The notes under the pieces are model-generated. The model ran no database searches. It was not told where the DNA came from and was given only the letters and a program-made list of their open reading frames with translations. Positions 52,092-60,157 of a stretch of DNA of 64,000 bases are shown here, in pieces. Positions within the stretch are counted from its first letter, which is position 1. Each line of letters begins with the position of its first letter. Origin of the DNA: Halalkalibacter urbisdiaboli (lineage in GTDB: Bacteria > Bacillota > Bacilli > Bacillales > Bacillaceae_D); assembly GCF_002156385.1 (NCBI RefSeq), contig NZ_MVJM01000001.1, positions 948,861 to 1,012,860 on the forward strand. The letters run 5' to 3'. Position numbers and translations under genes: made by a program.

Positions 52092-52497
52092 TTAGTCCCC
52101 TTGCTCTAGAAATTTAAAAAAAGCCATCCCTAACCTGATATGATCCCATTTACCTGTATATATATTTTCTAATATAAGGTGGATAGGATAAGATTGTACA
52201 TTGATAATTTCATCTTTGTCCAAGTTTTGTTTTTCAATTTTTTTTACTTGGTTTGTAAAAAATAAATTGACTTCAACACTACCAACGCTTAACGTAGCTT
52301 CCTAAATTTATATATTCATTACTTATTATTCCTGTTTCTTCTCTTAATTCTCTTTGTACAGTGTCTTCTGGAGTTTCTCCATTTTCGATATTTCCACCTG
52401 GTAATTCAATTGTTGTTTTATTTATTTGTTCTCTAAACTGTTTAATGACAATGATTTCTTCATCTTGTACTACTAGAACTTTCACAAGCCTCTTCAA
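52092..52497 (-). pseudogene. NUDIX hydrolase, frameshifted
   Basis: The N-terminal 72 residues carry a full Nudix box (GGNIENGETPEDTVQREL, then REETGI) and stop at 52279. The adjacent frame, starting at about 52276, continues VEVNLFFTNQVKKIEKQNLD and ends GMAFFKFLEQGD at 52092, matching the C-terminal half of ADP-ribose-pyrophosphatase-like NUDIX proteins. One indel near 52280 breaks an otherwise complete gene of about 135 residues. Confidence 0.8.
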
Positions 52498-52517
52498 TTT
52501 ACACTCCTTTTCCTTTA

Positions 52518-53008
52518 TCTCCTTTAGCTAATTAAGCAAGCTACAATACAAAATTTTATTGAATATAATATATTCATTTAGAATTTTCGTTATATTTAAC
52601 CATAAAAGGTGAAAAGAATGAAAAGAATATAGAAATTGAAATCATAATTAATATAGTTATAAAAATATTTAAGTTGAAATAATTAGATAAAAAAGGACCG
52701 AAAAATACCATAGGGGTAACAATCCAGAAAGATACCACACCTCTTGAAGAGAAAGCTATTTTGTGTTCTGTATTACATTTTTCACAAATAACAGGTTTGT
52801 ATCCTAACCACAAAGATTTAAAGATTTTTCCCCATTTCATTTGTACACCACACTTATTACATCTTGGTAAACTCATAATCTCCCCCTCTAAACTTACAAT
52901 AAATTATTTATTACCTAGATTTTTTAGTAAACTGCCTCTGTTAGTGCAATAAGCCAAAGAGCTGCCTTTACGACAGCTCCCACTCTTTCTTCGTTCAAGC
53001 TCCCGTTA
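52518..53008 (-). repeat. duplicated cassette unit, copy 2
   Basis: 491 bp nearly identical to 44027-44520: the zinc-ribbon gene, leader and boundary repeat 17. The stretch just before the start codon is more diverged than the gene and the repeat. Confidence 0.9.
52574..52876 (-). CDS. TIGR04104-like CxxC zinc-ribbon membrane protein, copy 2
   Basis: 100 residues, identical to the copy at 44083 except Leu to Phe at residue 59 (VFFGPF for VFLGPF). The same CNKC and CEKC zinc ribbon and two membrane segments are present. Conservation of both copies suggests recent duplication or selection on both. Confidence 0.85.
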   Translation of the reverse strand: MSLPRCNKCGVQMKWGKIFKSLWLGYKPVICEKCNTEHKIAFSSRGVVSFWIVTPMVFFGPFLSNYFNLNIFITILIMISISIFFSFFSPFMVKYNENSK

Positions 53009-53022
53009 CTTTAAGTACAATG
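52929..53022 (-). repeat. cassette-boundary repeat 17
   Basis: AAACTGCCTCTGTTAGTGCAATAAG, a GAGCTGCC...GACAGCTC stem, then CTCCCGTTACTTTAAGTACAA. It is the duplicate of repeat 9; the two differ mainly inside the half-sites. Confidence 0.85.
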
Positions 53023-53035
53023 TTTCACATAAATT

Positions 53036-53110
53036 TTATTTCTTACCTTTAACTACACTTAAAATCTCAGAAATACCCATTGCTATACTTGCATTTTGCA
53101 TACCAAACAA
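53036..53110 (-). pseudogene. C-terminal remnant of a small membrane protein gene
   Basis: The frame ending at TAA 53036 reads WTLFGMQNASIAMGISEILS, then VVKGKK, typical of the end of small membrane proteins (DUF3953-like). Upstream is stop-interrupted. It is probably the residue of a lost cassette. Confidence 0.4.
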
Positions 53111-53189
53111 TGTCCAGCGCTATTTTACAATTTTATCCTTCGTAAATTAACCTGCATCATCACTCTTCCACAAACTTATTACTAGATTA

Positions 53190-53969
53190 TTACAGAAAAA
53201 ATAGAAATTCCGTTTTTTCACCAATCTTAGTAAAACCATTTTTTTCATACATTTCTTTAGCGGAATCCGCATTGTTTGTAATTAGATATACAATCTCTAC
53301 GTTATTGTTATAAGCGTTTTCAATTAAGTATCTTAACACTGATGTTCCAAAGCCTTTTCTCTGGTGTTCCTCTATAATATCGAAGTCCTCTAATTTTACT
53401 ATTTGATTCAACTGCATATACTCAATATTACCAATAGGAACCTTATCCAAATAACAAACAAATAGTTGTAAGGCTTTATTATCATTATTATAAATTTCAG
53501 CTTTTCTATTAATTCTTCTCTGTGCGAAATCTAGCCCCATTTCTTTTTGATTCGCAGTTATATCAACGATTATTCCATCTTCTAATACTTTATTATTGTC
53601 CGCTCTTACTATCCTACAAGTAGTATTTCCTTTAAGTTCTGCGAATTTCTTAGCTTCAATATACATTATGTCATATGTACATACTTGGGGTTTTACGGGC
53701 AAGCTCTCGAGAAGTTTACTACTAACTGGGTAAGATGTCTCCACTCTATAAAAACCTTTTTCTTTCGTTTCCTTTTTCTCAATTTCTTTCGTAATAAAAT
53801 CAAGCAATCCTTGATTTGACTTATAAAATGTAAAATTATGAGTGAACATATCTGGTAGAGCAGAATCTACAAATTTTATCGTATCTTCGTTTTCAATGAC
53901 ATCCGAAAACAGGCTTACATAATTTACTTCCATATTTAACAGTTGTTTAAATAATGTGCTTTTATCCAT
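53190..53969 (-). CDS. GNAT-family N-acetyltransferase
   Basis: 259 residues. The C-terminal GNAT domain has acetyl-CoA motif A (EEHQRKGFGTSVLRYLIENA) and the closing AKEMYEKNGFTKIG. The N-terminal ~120 residues are a second, divergent domain, as in two-domain YobR-like acetyltransferases. The substrate is unknown. It is a lone array gene. Confidence 0.85.
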   Translation of the reverse strand: MDKSTLFKQLLNMEVNYVSLFSDVIENEDTIKFVDSALPDMFTHNFTFYKSNQGLLDFITKEIEKKETKEKGFYRVETSYPVSSKLLESLPVKPQVCTYDIMYIEAKKFAELKGNTTCRIVRADNNKVLEDGIIVDITANQKEMGLDFAQRRINRKAEIYNNDNKALQLFVCYLDKVPIGNIEYMQLNQIVKLEDFDIIEEHQRKGFGTSVLRYLIENAYNNNVEIVYLITNNADSAKEMYEKNGFTKIGEKTEFLFFL

Positions 53970-53999
53970 TTGTAGACCCCTTCGTTTTCTGATTTTGTT

Positions 54000-54035
54000 G
54001 CGTTAACCTGCCATTACTAGGCACGTTCTTCTTTT
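54000..54035 (-). repeat. cassette-boundary repeat 18 (partial)
   Basis: TGCGTTAACCTGCCATTACTAGGCACG retains the left palindrome only. Confidence 0.5.
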
Positions 54036-54040
54036 ATCTA

Positions 54041-54829
54041 CTAAATAACTTTCATCGATTTTAAATATTTTTCAATTTCAAGTTTCGTTATATGAAAATA
54101 CTCATTCTGATGTCTACCATAATTAAAAAAGCCATGCTCCATACCTTCAAATGTTTTTAGGGTTATATTATTTCCTTCTTGTTTCATGAGTTTAATAAAA
54201 TCTATATTTTGTTCATAAAGGTCGTCGCCTGTACCACAAAGCCACAATGTAGTCGGTAAGCATTTTTTAATATTATGTATAGGTGAAAGTTCAGTTGCAT
54301 TGTCGAGTAACTGAGGATACCGTCTTTTCATTATGTCAACACCATCCATTCCAGCAGCAAAAATAATTAAAAAATTTGGAATATGGTCTGTGTTTTGATT
54401 ATCATATTCGTTATCATCGTTTAAATTTTCGAACATAATTGAGGAAACAGTAATGTAACCCCCTGCTGACGAACCACATACTACAATTTTGTTCGGATCT
54501 ACTCCAAAATCAGAGGAATTTCTCCTTACGTATCTAACAGCAGATTTAACATCATAAATCGCTTGAGTTGGTAAGAAACCTTCATCTGACCCGTTTCGAT
54601 AATCAACACATATTGCAACCATTCCCTTAGAAGAAAAGTAATCTGCTTGATGTTGGAATTGAACTGGAGTTTTTGGTTCCTTTTTAAAGCTACCTCCATT
54701 AAAAAATAGAATAGCAGGTCTATCTTTTTGATTTACTTTCGGCTCAAATATATACAATTTTAGGTTTCTTTCCTCTACTTCTTTATAGGTTTTTCTGATT
54801 ACTGGAAAATCAAACTTTAGATTATTCAT
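54041..54829 (-). CDS. alpha/beta-hydrolase, esterase/acetylesterase type
   Basis: 262 residues without a signal peptide. An oxyanion-loop FFNGGSF (HGGG-like), nucleophile elbow VCGSSAGGYI (Ser) and a C-terminal histidine in FEGMEHGFFN define a hormone-sensitive-lipase/acetylxylan-esterase-like enzyme. It is the only array gene with a sugar-operon operator: TAACAACGTTGTTA lies 33 bp upstream, identical in its core to the site of the hexuronate LacI. It may deacetylate imported oligosaccharides. Confidence 0.85.
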   Translation of the reverse strand: MNNLKFDFPVIRKTYKEVEERNLKLYIFEPKVNQKDRPAILFFNGGSFKKEPKTPVQFQHQADYFSSKGMVAICVDYRNGSDEGFLPTQAIYDVKSAVRYVRRNSSDFGVDPNKIVVCGSSAGGYITVSSIMFENLNDDNEYDNQNTDHIPNFLIIFAAGMDGVDIMKRRYPQLLDNATELSPIHNIKKCLPTTLWLCGTGDDLYEQNIDFIKLMKQEGNNITLKTFEGMEHGFFNYGRHQNEYFHITKLEIEKYLKSMKVI

Positions 54830-54861
54830 TGCAGTATAAAACCTCCTTAAAATCGTTGATA

Positions 54862-54875
54862 TAACAACGTTGTTA
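54862..54875. promoter_or_regulatory. LacI-type operator upstream of the esterase gene
   Basis: TAACAACGTTGTTA is a perfect 14-bp palindrome with the same core as the uxaA operator at 8792-8809, 46 kb away. Confidence 0.8.
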
Positions 54876-54954
54876 ATTATTTTTGTTTGTTGTTAAACAA
54901 TCCTTTTTAAACTCTTCTTCCAGTTACTCTATCCTTCGATTACAAAACGCTACT

Positions 54955-55026
54955 TACAGTATTCTGCCCCGTTATTGAATATGAAAAAACTTGCTCGCTT
55001 ATTAAAGCAAAGCACCTGTTAGTTAA
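54955..55026 (-). repeat. cassette-boundary repeat 19
   Basis: ACAGTATTCTGCCCCGTTATTGAATATG, a GCTCGCTT/AAAGC stem, then GCACCTGTTAGTTAA. The closing half-site contains the stop codon of the gene at 55019. Confidence 0.7.
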
Positions 55027-55585
55027 TTTTGTCACCCCATCTGATGATCTCAGCATTTGAAACATTTACTTTACCTAAACTAAAAATATGAGGAATAAAT
55101 TGAAACATTCCGAATCTGTTTCCTTTACTATGTTGCTCCTCATAATAAGCAATAGCATCTGATGGAACAGTGGATAATTCTTCATATTTATTTATATCAA
55201 GCAAGTGTATAGTATCATTTTTCATCTCTACATCGGGTCCCTGATAGTTGTCTTTATTGTATATATAAATTGCATTTTTATTATGTTGTAAATTTGTAAT
55301 CGGAATCTTATAAAATTTCCTATCACTGTTTACATTAACACCAATTTTGTTTAACGCGTCGTAAACCAATGATGGGTGTAGTGGTAAAAAGTGAATAACA
55401 TCATTCCACAAGCAATTTAGCTTAGGTATTCTTCTTTCCAGTAACTTGGCACGAGCTGGGTGGTCATTATATTTCTTCGCATATGCAATATACAATTCTT
55501 CTTGCCTTGTTTTCAACTGATTTAATGGAAAGAGTTCCTCACCTATCATTTTTTTTGGAACCATATGATAAATGTAATTGATCAT
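55019..55585 (-). CDS. uncharacterised protein
   Basis: 188 residues, soluble, without signal or membrane segments. It contains YHMVPKKMIGEELFPLNQL near the start and a histidine-rich middle (VIHFLPLHPSLVYDAL). I recognise no family with confidence, though Bacillus genomes carry similar lone genes. Its stop codon lies inside the closing half-site of repeat 19, so gene and repeat are directly abutted. Confidence 0.65.
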   Translation of the reverse strand: MINYIYHMVPKKMIGEELFPLNQLKTRQEELYIAYAKKYNDHPARAKLLERRIPKLNCLWNDVIHFLPLHPSLVYDALNKIGVNVNSDRKFYKIPITNLQHNKNAIYIYNKDNYQGPDVEMKNDTIHLLDINKYEELSTVPSDAIAYYEEQHSKGNRFGMFQFIPHIFSLGKVNVSNAEIIRWGDKIN

Positions 55586-55630
55586 GTCTCCCCCCTTTAT
55601 ACAATTCCATCGTAACTACTATTTACTGAA

Positions 55631-55758
55631 CTTCTTGTTCCAAAAACCTGCCTCTTTACTTGAATAACACCTTTAATTTTAACATTAATTTCCTTCTATG
55701 TGTGTAAAAGACAAAGAAAAGCGTCCCTGTTGTAGGAACGCCCCCTTGGTTGAACAAC
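55631..55758 (-). repeat. cassette-boundary repeat 20 (insert subtype)
   Basis: CCTGCCTCTTTACTTGAATAAC, then a ~50-bp insert (TTTAATTTTAACATTAATTT, CCTTCTATGTGTG), the GCGTCCCTGTTGTAGGAACGC stem and CCCCTTGGTTGAACAAC. The insert is shared with repeats 23 and 27. Confidence 0.85.
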
Positions 55759-55767
55759 ATTTTTAAA

Positions 55768-56337
55768 TTATCCACCTTGTCGGTCTATTACTTCCCCTTC
55801 TTCAGATAAACCCCTTACAATTTTGTGGAATCCGATATCAAAGTAATATCGCTTGTGATTATGTTCGATAATAGCGACCTCATTAAAGTTTTCGCTATTC
55901 TTTTCTTTTGTTTCCACTCTCCGTATTGATGCATTCTTAATTTCCCCAAACGTTACAGGTATGTATTTAAGCAGATTTCCTTTGTTATCATACTTACGAA
56001 CATTCTCATAATTAACAGTCATATTGTTATTATCGTAATGAGACCACCCGTTCGGACCAATATTTTCCCAACCCTCATTGTCATTACCTTCCAAGAACGC
56101 AACTGTAAGTGCCTCGGTATTCATAGAAGGAAAAGCATCTTGATTAGGTTCAGTCGTATACATGACGACTGTTATACCATCTATGTTTTCAGTATGAAGA
56201 ACATCTTTTACTTTATACGGAATACCTTTTTCGACTACCTCTTCAAAGCTATCGTATTTCCCAAATTCAAAGTCAGAGAAGATAATCCAAGAAGTTGTAA
56301 TAATTGCGAGTAAAGATATAATGACTATTTTTTTCAT
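55768..56337 (-). CDS. uncharacterised exported protein
   Basis: 189 residues. An N-terminal hydrophobic segment (IVIISLLAIITTSWIIF, 4-20) acts as signal or anchor; no lipobox is present. The remainder is beta-rich with ITVVMYTTEPNQDAFPSMNT. No family is recognised. It is a one-gene unit between repeats 20 and 21. Confidence 0.65.
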   Translation of the reverse strand: MKKIVIISLLAIITTSWIIFSDFEFGKYDSFEEVVEKGIPYKVKDVLHTENIDGITVVMYTTEPNQDAFPSMNTEALTVAFLEGNDNEGWENIGPNGWSHYDNNNMTVNYENVRKYDNKGNLLKYIPVTFGEIKNASIRRVETKEKNSENFNEVAIIEHNHKRYYFDIGFHKIVRGLSEEGEVIDRQGG

Positions 56338-56390
56338 AACCGCCTCCGCTGCAACAATGACATTCTATCTTTTCTTGCTTAATGCTACTG

Positions 56391-56447
56391 ACTTTAAAAA
56401 GCGATCTTGCTGCTATTTTAGGAACACACCCTTTAACTTCAGTTTAG
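56391..56447 (-). repeat. cassette-boundary repeat 21 (degenerate)
   Basis: A GCGATCTTGCTGCTATTTTAGGAACAC stem-like core and CACCCTTTAACTTCAG closing half. The left palindrome is eroded. Confidence 0.55.
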
Positions 56448-56462
56448 AAATTCACTATTTGC

Positions 56463-56633
56463 TCACTCCTGATTTGTTTTTTCTAATTTTTGAAGTCTAC
56501 TTTCAAGTTTTTTAATTTCCGGTTCGTATTCTATTTCTATAAAACGCTTTAATGAACGGTCAATTAAACTTTGAATAATAAGCACTACTACCACAAAACC
56601 CATTAACACAAATAGAATTTCCAAAAGATCCAA
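56463..56633 (-). CDS. small membrane protein with coiled-coil tail (56 residues)
   Basis: From a TTG at 56633, 6 nt after GGGGTGA, the frame reads MDLLEILFVLMGFVVVVLII (membrane segment), then QSLIDRSLKRFIEIEYEPEI and a charged heptad-like KKLESRLQKLEKTNQE. It is compact and free of shadows from other genes. The single-pass anchor with a short cytoplasmic coiled coil is typical of small Bacillus membrane proteins. No family name is offered. Confidence 0.65.
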   Translation of the reverse strand: MDLLEILFVLMGFVVVVLIIQSLIDRSLKRFIEIEYEPEIKKLESRLQKLEKTNQE

Positions 56634-56835
56634 ACCAATTCACCCCATTTCAATTCAGAATTAAAATAACTCTAAAAAGACTGTTCGTTTAGAATTACAA
56701 TGTTTGTTCTATTTTATCATTTTTTACCTTTTCTTTGTTTAAAGGAAAGAAGATATATCCTTGTTTTTATTCGAGGAATGCACAGTGAAATAATAACATT
56801 AAAAAGGTGCTAACCTCTTAGAGATAGCACCTAAT

Positions 56836-57075
56836 TTATTTACCATTTGATACTTTATTAACTTTATTCGAAATGAAAAAGGCTAAAGTTGCTACCAAAA
56901 GTCCAATCAAAATAGGAAAAGATGAATGTGTGCCAAAAGCCACTTCTTTACTTAAACCACTTGCCGTAATTGAAAAATCAGGAGTAAACATAGATGTCAA
57001 AATTATACCTGATAAAATTTCTATAACGATATATAGTAGTCCAAAACTAACTATAAAAACCAAGTATTTTTTCAT
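56836..57075 (-). CDS. small two-helix membrane protein
   Basis: 79 residues with two membrane segments (about 4-28 and 52-70), the second ending in a basic stretch (NKVNKVSNGK). No family is recognised. GGGGAG precedes the ATG. It is a one-gene unit downstream of repeat 22. Confidence 0.65.
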   Translation of the reverse strand: MKKYLVFIVSFGLLYIVIEILSGIILTSMFTPDFSITASGLSKEVAFGTHSSFPILIGLLVATLAFFISNKVNKVSNGK

Positions 57076-57159
57076 TTTTGTTCTCCCCTTTCTTATTTCA
57101 GTAATTGTCCTCTTGTAAGCCTAACTTTAAAAAGCACTAACTTGAATGTTAAAAGGTTT

Positions 57160-57215
57160 CTTCCATTATCCTGCCCTTTACTTCAAAATAAAGGAGCTAC
57201 CGAAACCACTCCATA
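57160..57215 (-). repeat. cassette-boundary repeat 22 (partial)
   Basis: TTATCCTGCCCTTTACTTCAAAATAA and GGAGCTACCG remain. The closing half is lost. Confidence 0.55.
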
Positions 57216-57331
57216 GTCTTAAACTCTGAACCTTTCAATAAAAAGGGATTCAATTCGCAATAAAGAAAGGGTGCTTTATGTATATACTTTGAACTTTTTA
57301 TTTAGTTAATCCAAAGGAGCTGCAGTAAAAT

Positions 57332-57853
57332 TCACCACTCAACTATCACGTTATTTTTATCGTCTAAAATTTTATAATGAAGAGTGGCAGTCTTATCATA
57401 AATTTCTTGTGATAATTTTTCATATACAATATTTGTTTCTGTTATTTCAACATTTGAAGTATATAGAACATTTCCGTTTTTATCTTCTAATGAATAACTA
57501 ACAGTGGCAGCATTGGGGTAATTAAAAACGCCTCCCCATAATGCACCAAAAGAACTATTACCAACCGAAGTAACTCTGACAATTTCATATTTACCTGATA
57601 AATCTATACTTTGTGCATCTCCTCCAGTACCAGGGTTATATTTATACCTCGAATTTTCCATTGTATAAGTATTTAAAACTAACATTGGTTTACCTGTGTA
57701 ATCTTCACTTAAGAAAAGAACAACGTTATCGTTATCGTCCTCAAATAAAACCTCAACAATGCTAGTCTTCTTCCCTATTGCATCAATAAGTGTTGGTGAA
57801 GAACACCCTCCTAAAATGATAAATATGATAAGTAGTAGATAAATAAGTTTCAT
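57332..57853 (-). CDS. uncharacterised lipoprotein
   Basis: 173 residues from the ATG at 57853, after GGGG. The lipoprotein signal ends ILGGCSS (Cys). The remainder is a beta-rich extracytoplasmic domain (NVVLFLSEDYTGKPMLVLNT, TVSYSLEDKNGNVLYTSNVE). No family is recognised. It is a one-gene unit with repeat 23 upstream. Confidence 0.75.
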   Translation of the reverse strand: MKLIYLLLIIFIILGGCSSPTLIDAIGKKTSIVEVLFEDDNDNVVLFLSEDYTGKPMLVLNTYTMENSRYKYNPGTGGDAQSIDLSGKYEIVRVTSVGNSSFGALWGGVFNYPNAATVSYSLEDKNGNVLYTSNVEITETNIVYEKLSQEIYDKTATLHYKILDDKNNVIVEW

Positions 57854-57902
57854 AACCATCCCCTTAAAGATTTAATATTAGTTAATTTATTCTAGTGGCT
57901 TC

Positions 57903-58027
57903 TTCAACTAACCTGATCCGTTACTTTAATAATGCTATTTTAATTTTAACATTTATTTCCTTCTGCGTGTGGTGAAGACAATAAAAAGCGTCCCTGTTTT
58001 AGGAACGCACGTTTAAGTATTCGAAGC
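57903..58027 (-). repeat. cassette-boundary repeat 23 (insert subtype)
   Basis: TTCAACTAACCTGATCCGTTACTTTAATAA is an almost perfect palindromic half. It is followed by the insert (TTTTAATTTTAACATTTATT), the GCGTCCCTGTTTTAGGAACGC stem and a degraded closing half. An IS110-type remnant begins about 15 bp further on. Confidence 0.85.
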
Positions 58028-58042
58028 GGATTAAAAACACTG

Positions 58043-58775
58043 TTTATCTTTGATGTTATGGGCGTTTCTGCTAGAGATATGCTTCGAGCTATTGCTGATG
58101 GTGAAGAGGATCCAGAGAAGTTAGCTGGCTTTGCTAGACGAACGATGAAACGGAAAAAGAACGAGCTGAAGTTAGCGCTTAAATGGCTACGTTCAATCTC
58201 ACCAACGCATGATGGTAAAAACGATTCTGCTACACATCGATTTCTTAACAGAGCAGATTGATAAACTTGACCAAGAAGTAGAGAACCGAGTATCAGATTA
58301 TCAGGCAGATATCGAACGATTAGACTCGATTCCCGGAATTGTGGTTCGTACTGCTGAACAAATCTTATCGGAAATAGGAACAAATGTAGCCGTACAGTTT
58401 CCTACTGCCGCTCACTTATTTTCATGGGCTACCTAGTTCCTGGTCACAATGAAAGTGCAGGAAAGCGAAAAGCCTCGAAAGCCAAGAAAAGGGCAATAAA
58501 TAATTAAAATCCGCTTTAACTGAATGTGCTCACTCTATTCGCGGTTCCAAAACCTATCTTGGTTCCCTTTATCGAAGGACTTTAGCACGAAAAGGCAGAA
58601 AGCGAGCAGCCATCGTTGAATCGCCTATTACCTCTTAACCCGAAAAGAAATGTATGTAGACCTTGGCGAAGACTACTTTGATAAACAGAAACAAGTATCC
58701 ATTGTCCAGCACTCCACCCGTCAGTTGGAAAACCTTGGTTATACAGTGACAGTAACTGCTCCCGAAGCTTCTTAA
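58043..58775 (+). pseudogene. IS110-family transposase remnant
   Basis: Plus-strand pieces in several frames: SARDMLRAIADGEEDPEKLA and TMKRKKNELKLALKWL; then ERLDSIPGIVVRTAEQILSE and FPTAAHLFSWAT (the helix-hairpin-helix core of the IS116/IS110/IS902 domain); then YVDLGEDYFDKQKQ to the stop at 58775. The N-terminal DEDD domain is missing and several frameshifts are present, so it is inactive. It is the only plus-strand coding trace in the array and abuts repeat 23. Confidence 0.85.
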
Positions 58776-58902
58776 GCCTTTCAAGTAACTTCGTAGAAAA
58801 CTAACCCATTTAAAAAACGATAAAGATGGGTCTTATTTAGTGTTGCCTTTAATCAAAATGCAGTGAGTTTAAATTTTCATGGTAGTTCAACAAAACCTAT
58901 CC

Positions 58903-59700
58903 TTAAATCCACTCTTTTCCATGTTCACGAATGAATTGAAGTTCCTTTTGATAATGTTCAAGATGCCCTTCATCTATCATCTTTTGAAAAGCAATATCAC
59001 CTTCACTAGCTTTTTTTATCATGTATTTACATAATCCTTCTACTCGTAGCAATACCATCTCTAAAAAACCTTTTTCCATTCCTTCAATACCATAGGATTC
59101 AAAAAACAATTTAACCCTTTGTTTTATTCGGTCGGCATCCTTTAATGGATCGTAATAAACGGCCTCACCTGTTTCAGTATGCCAAAGTCTACTTAAAGGA
59201 ACGCAAGTGTAAAGAGTATAAGCTATGTCCCAAAGTCTTGGACCGGGCCCTGCAAGATCAAAATCAATAATCCCTACTGGTTTTTTGTGATTAAAAATAA
59301 TATTGTATATGGCAAAATCATTGTGGCATACAACCTCTATTTTGTTTGGAGTATTATCCATCGGTTTCCAATCATCTGATAACGGAAAGTCACTCACAGC
59401 ATCATGGTAAAGACGAAGCATTTTCGCTATTTCTTTTAAGGCATCATGAGACCACATGTATTCTTTTAAAGGATAATTACCTGCGTCTCCTTCAATAAAT
59501 GATAAAATCTCTCTTCCTTTTTCATCAATACCTAAAAACTTTGGTGCGTAACTGAAACCTTTGTTCTCCAAATGCTTTAATAATTTATGAATTTTAGGAC
59601 TATCTTCCTTTAAGTCTCGTCGCACAGTATCTCCCGAACGGTATACGTTTGAGACATTCCCACCTGATAGCATTTCTTCGTTTGAGTACTGACTTGTCAT
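58903..59700 (-). CDS. aminoglycoside phosphotransferase-family (APH) kinase
   Basis: 265 residues of the protein-kinase-like APH fold. The catalytic loop CHNDFAIYN and the metal motif GIIDFDLAGPG are intact. The N-terminal lobe (GGNVSNVYRSGDTVRRDL) lacks a strongly conserved glycine loop. The substrate may be an antibiotic or a cell metabolite; resistance cannot be concluded from sequence. It is a lone array gene after the IS110 remnant. Confidence 0.85.
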   Translation of the reverse strand: MTSQYSNEEMLSGGNVSNVYRSGDTVRRDLKEDSPKIHKLLKHLENKGFSYAPKFLGIDEKGREILSFIEGDAGNYPLKEYMWSHDALKEIAKMLRLYHDAVSDFPLSDDWKPMDNTPNKIEVVCHNDFAIYNIIFNHKKPVGIIDFDLAGPGPRLWDIAYTLYTCVPLSRLWHTETGEAVYYDPLKDADRIKQRVKLFFESYGIEGMEKGFLEMVLLRVEGLCKYMIKKASEGDIAFQKMIDEGHLEHYQKELQFIREHGKEWI

Positions 59701-60080
59701 TTAAATTCCCCCAAAAATAGGGACGCTATGATTGTGCCAATAGAGATGTATTTTTACCCATAATTAAAAGCAGATATACAAAGGTATCTGCTTGGTAATG
59801 GGAATTTAATTGTCCACACCATGAATCCCTTGAATGATTTAAGATAGACAATAAACGCATCCTTAAAAATCAAGGACCGCAACTGCCTCTATCCAATTAA
59901 CTAATCATTTCAAGGTATTCCACATGCGTAATCTAGATTCCCCTTTCTTTACATCTCTAATTACACATTACCAAAGATTTCTAAATAAATAAAGATGATT
60001 TGTATACTTATTAAAGTATTCTGTCTATTTTAAATACCTCAAAAGAATACATCATTCCTGAACAATACAACAACAGTATC
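59701..60080. other. 380-bp intergenic region
   Basis: A hairpin AGCAGATA/TATCTGCT (59769-59792) is followed by TTTTAATT on the minus strand, a possible terminator. At 59850-59885, GCATCCTTAAAAATCAAGGACCGC resembles a decayed repeat terminator, followed by CTGCCTC. No coding frame is credible. It is probably a decayed cassette. Confidence 0.4.
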
Positions 60081-60155
60081 TTGTTCAACTAACCTGTCCA
60101 GTTACTTGAATAAGAAAAAGACTTTACTTCTATTAAAAGTAAAGCCACCCAATAA
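60081..60155 (-). repeat. cassette-boundary repeat 24
   Basis: TTCAACTAACCTGTCCAGTTACTTGAATAAG is the best-preserved palindromic half in the array, followed by a GACTTTACTT/AAGTAAAGCC terminator stem. The closing half is minimal (CACCCAATAA). Confidence 0.85.
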
Positions 60156-60157
60156 TA

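Noticed and set aside
57946-58383. 145-codon minus-strand frame over repeat 23 and the IS110 remnant
   Set aside because: It is the antisense shadow of the plus-strand transposase pseudogene.
58903-59700. Antibiotic resistance determinant
   Set aside because: The APH fold is clear but closely related folds act on many metabolites; resistance cannot be concluded from sequence.
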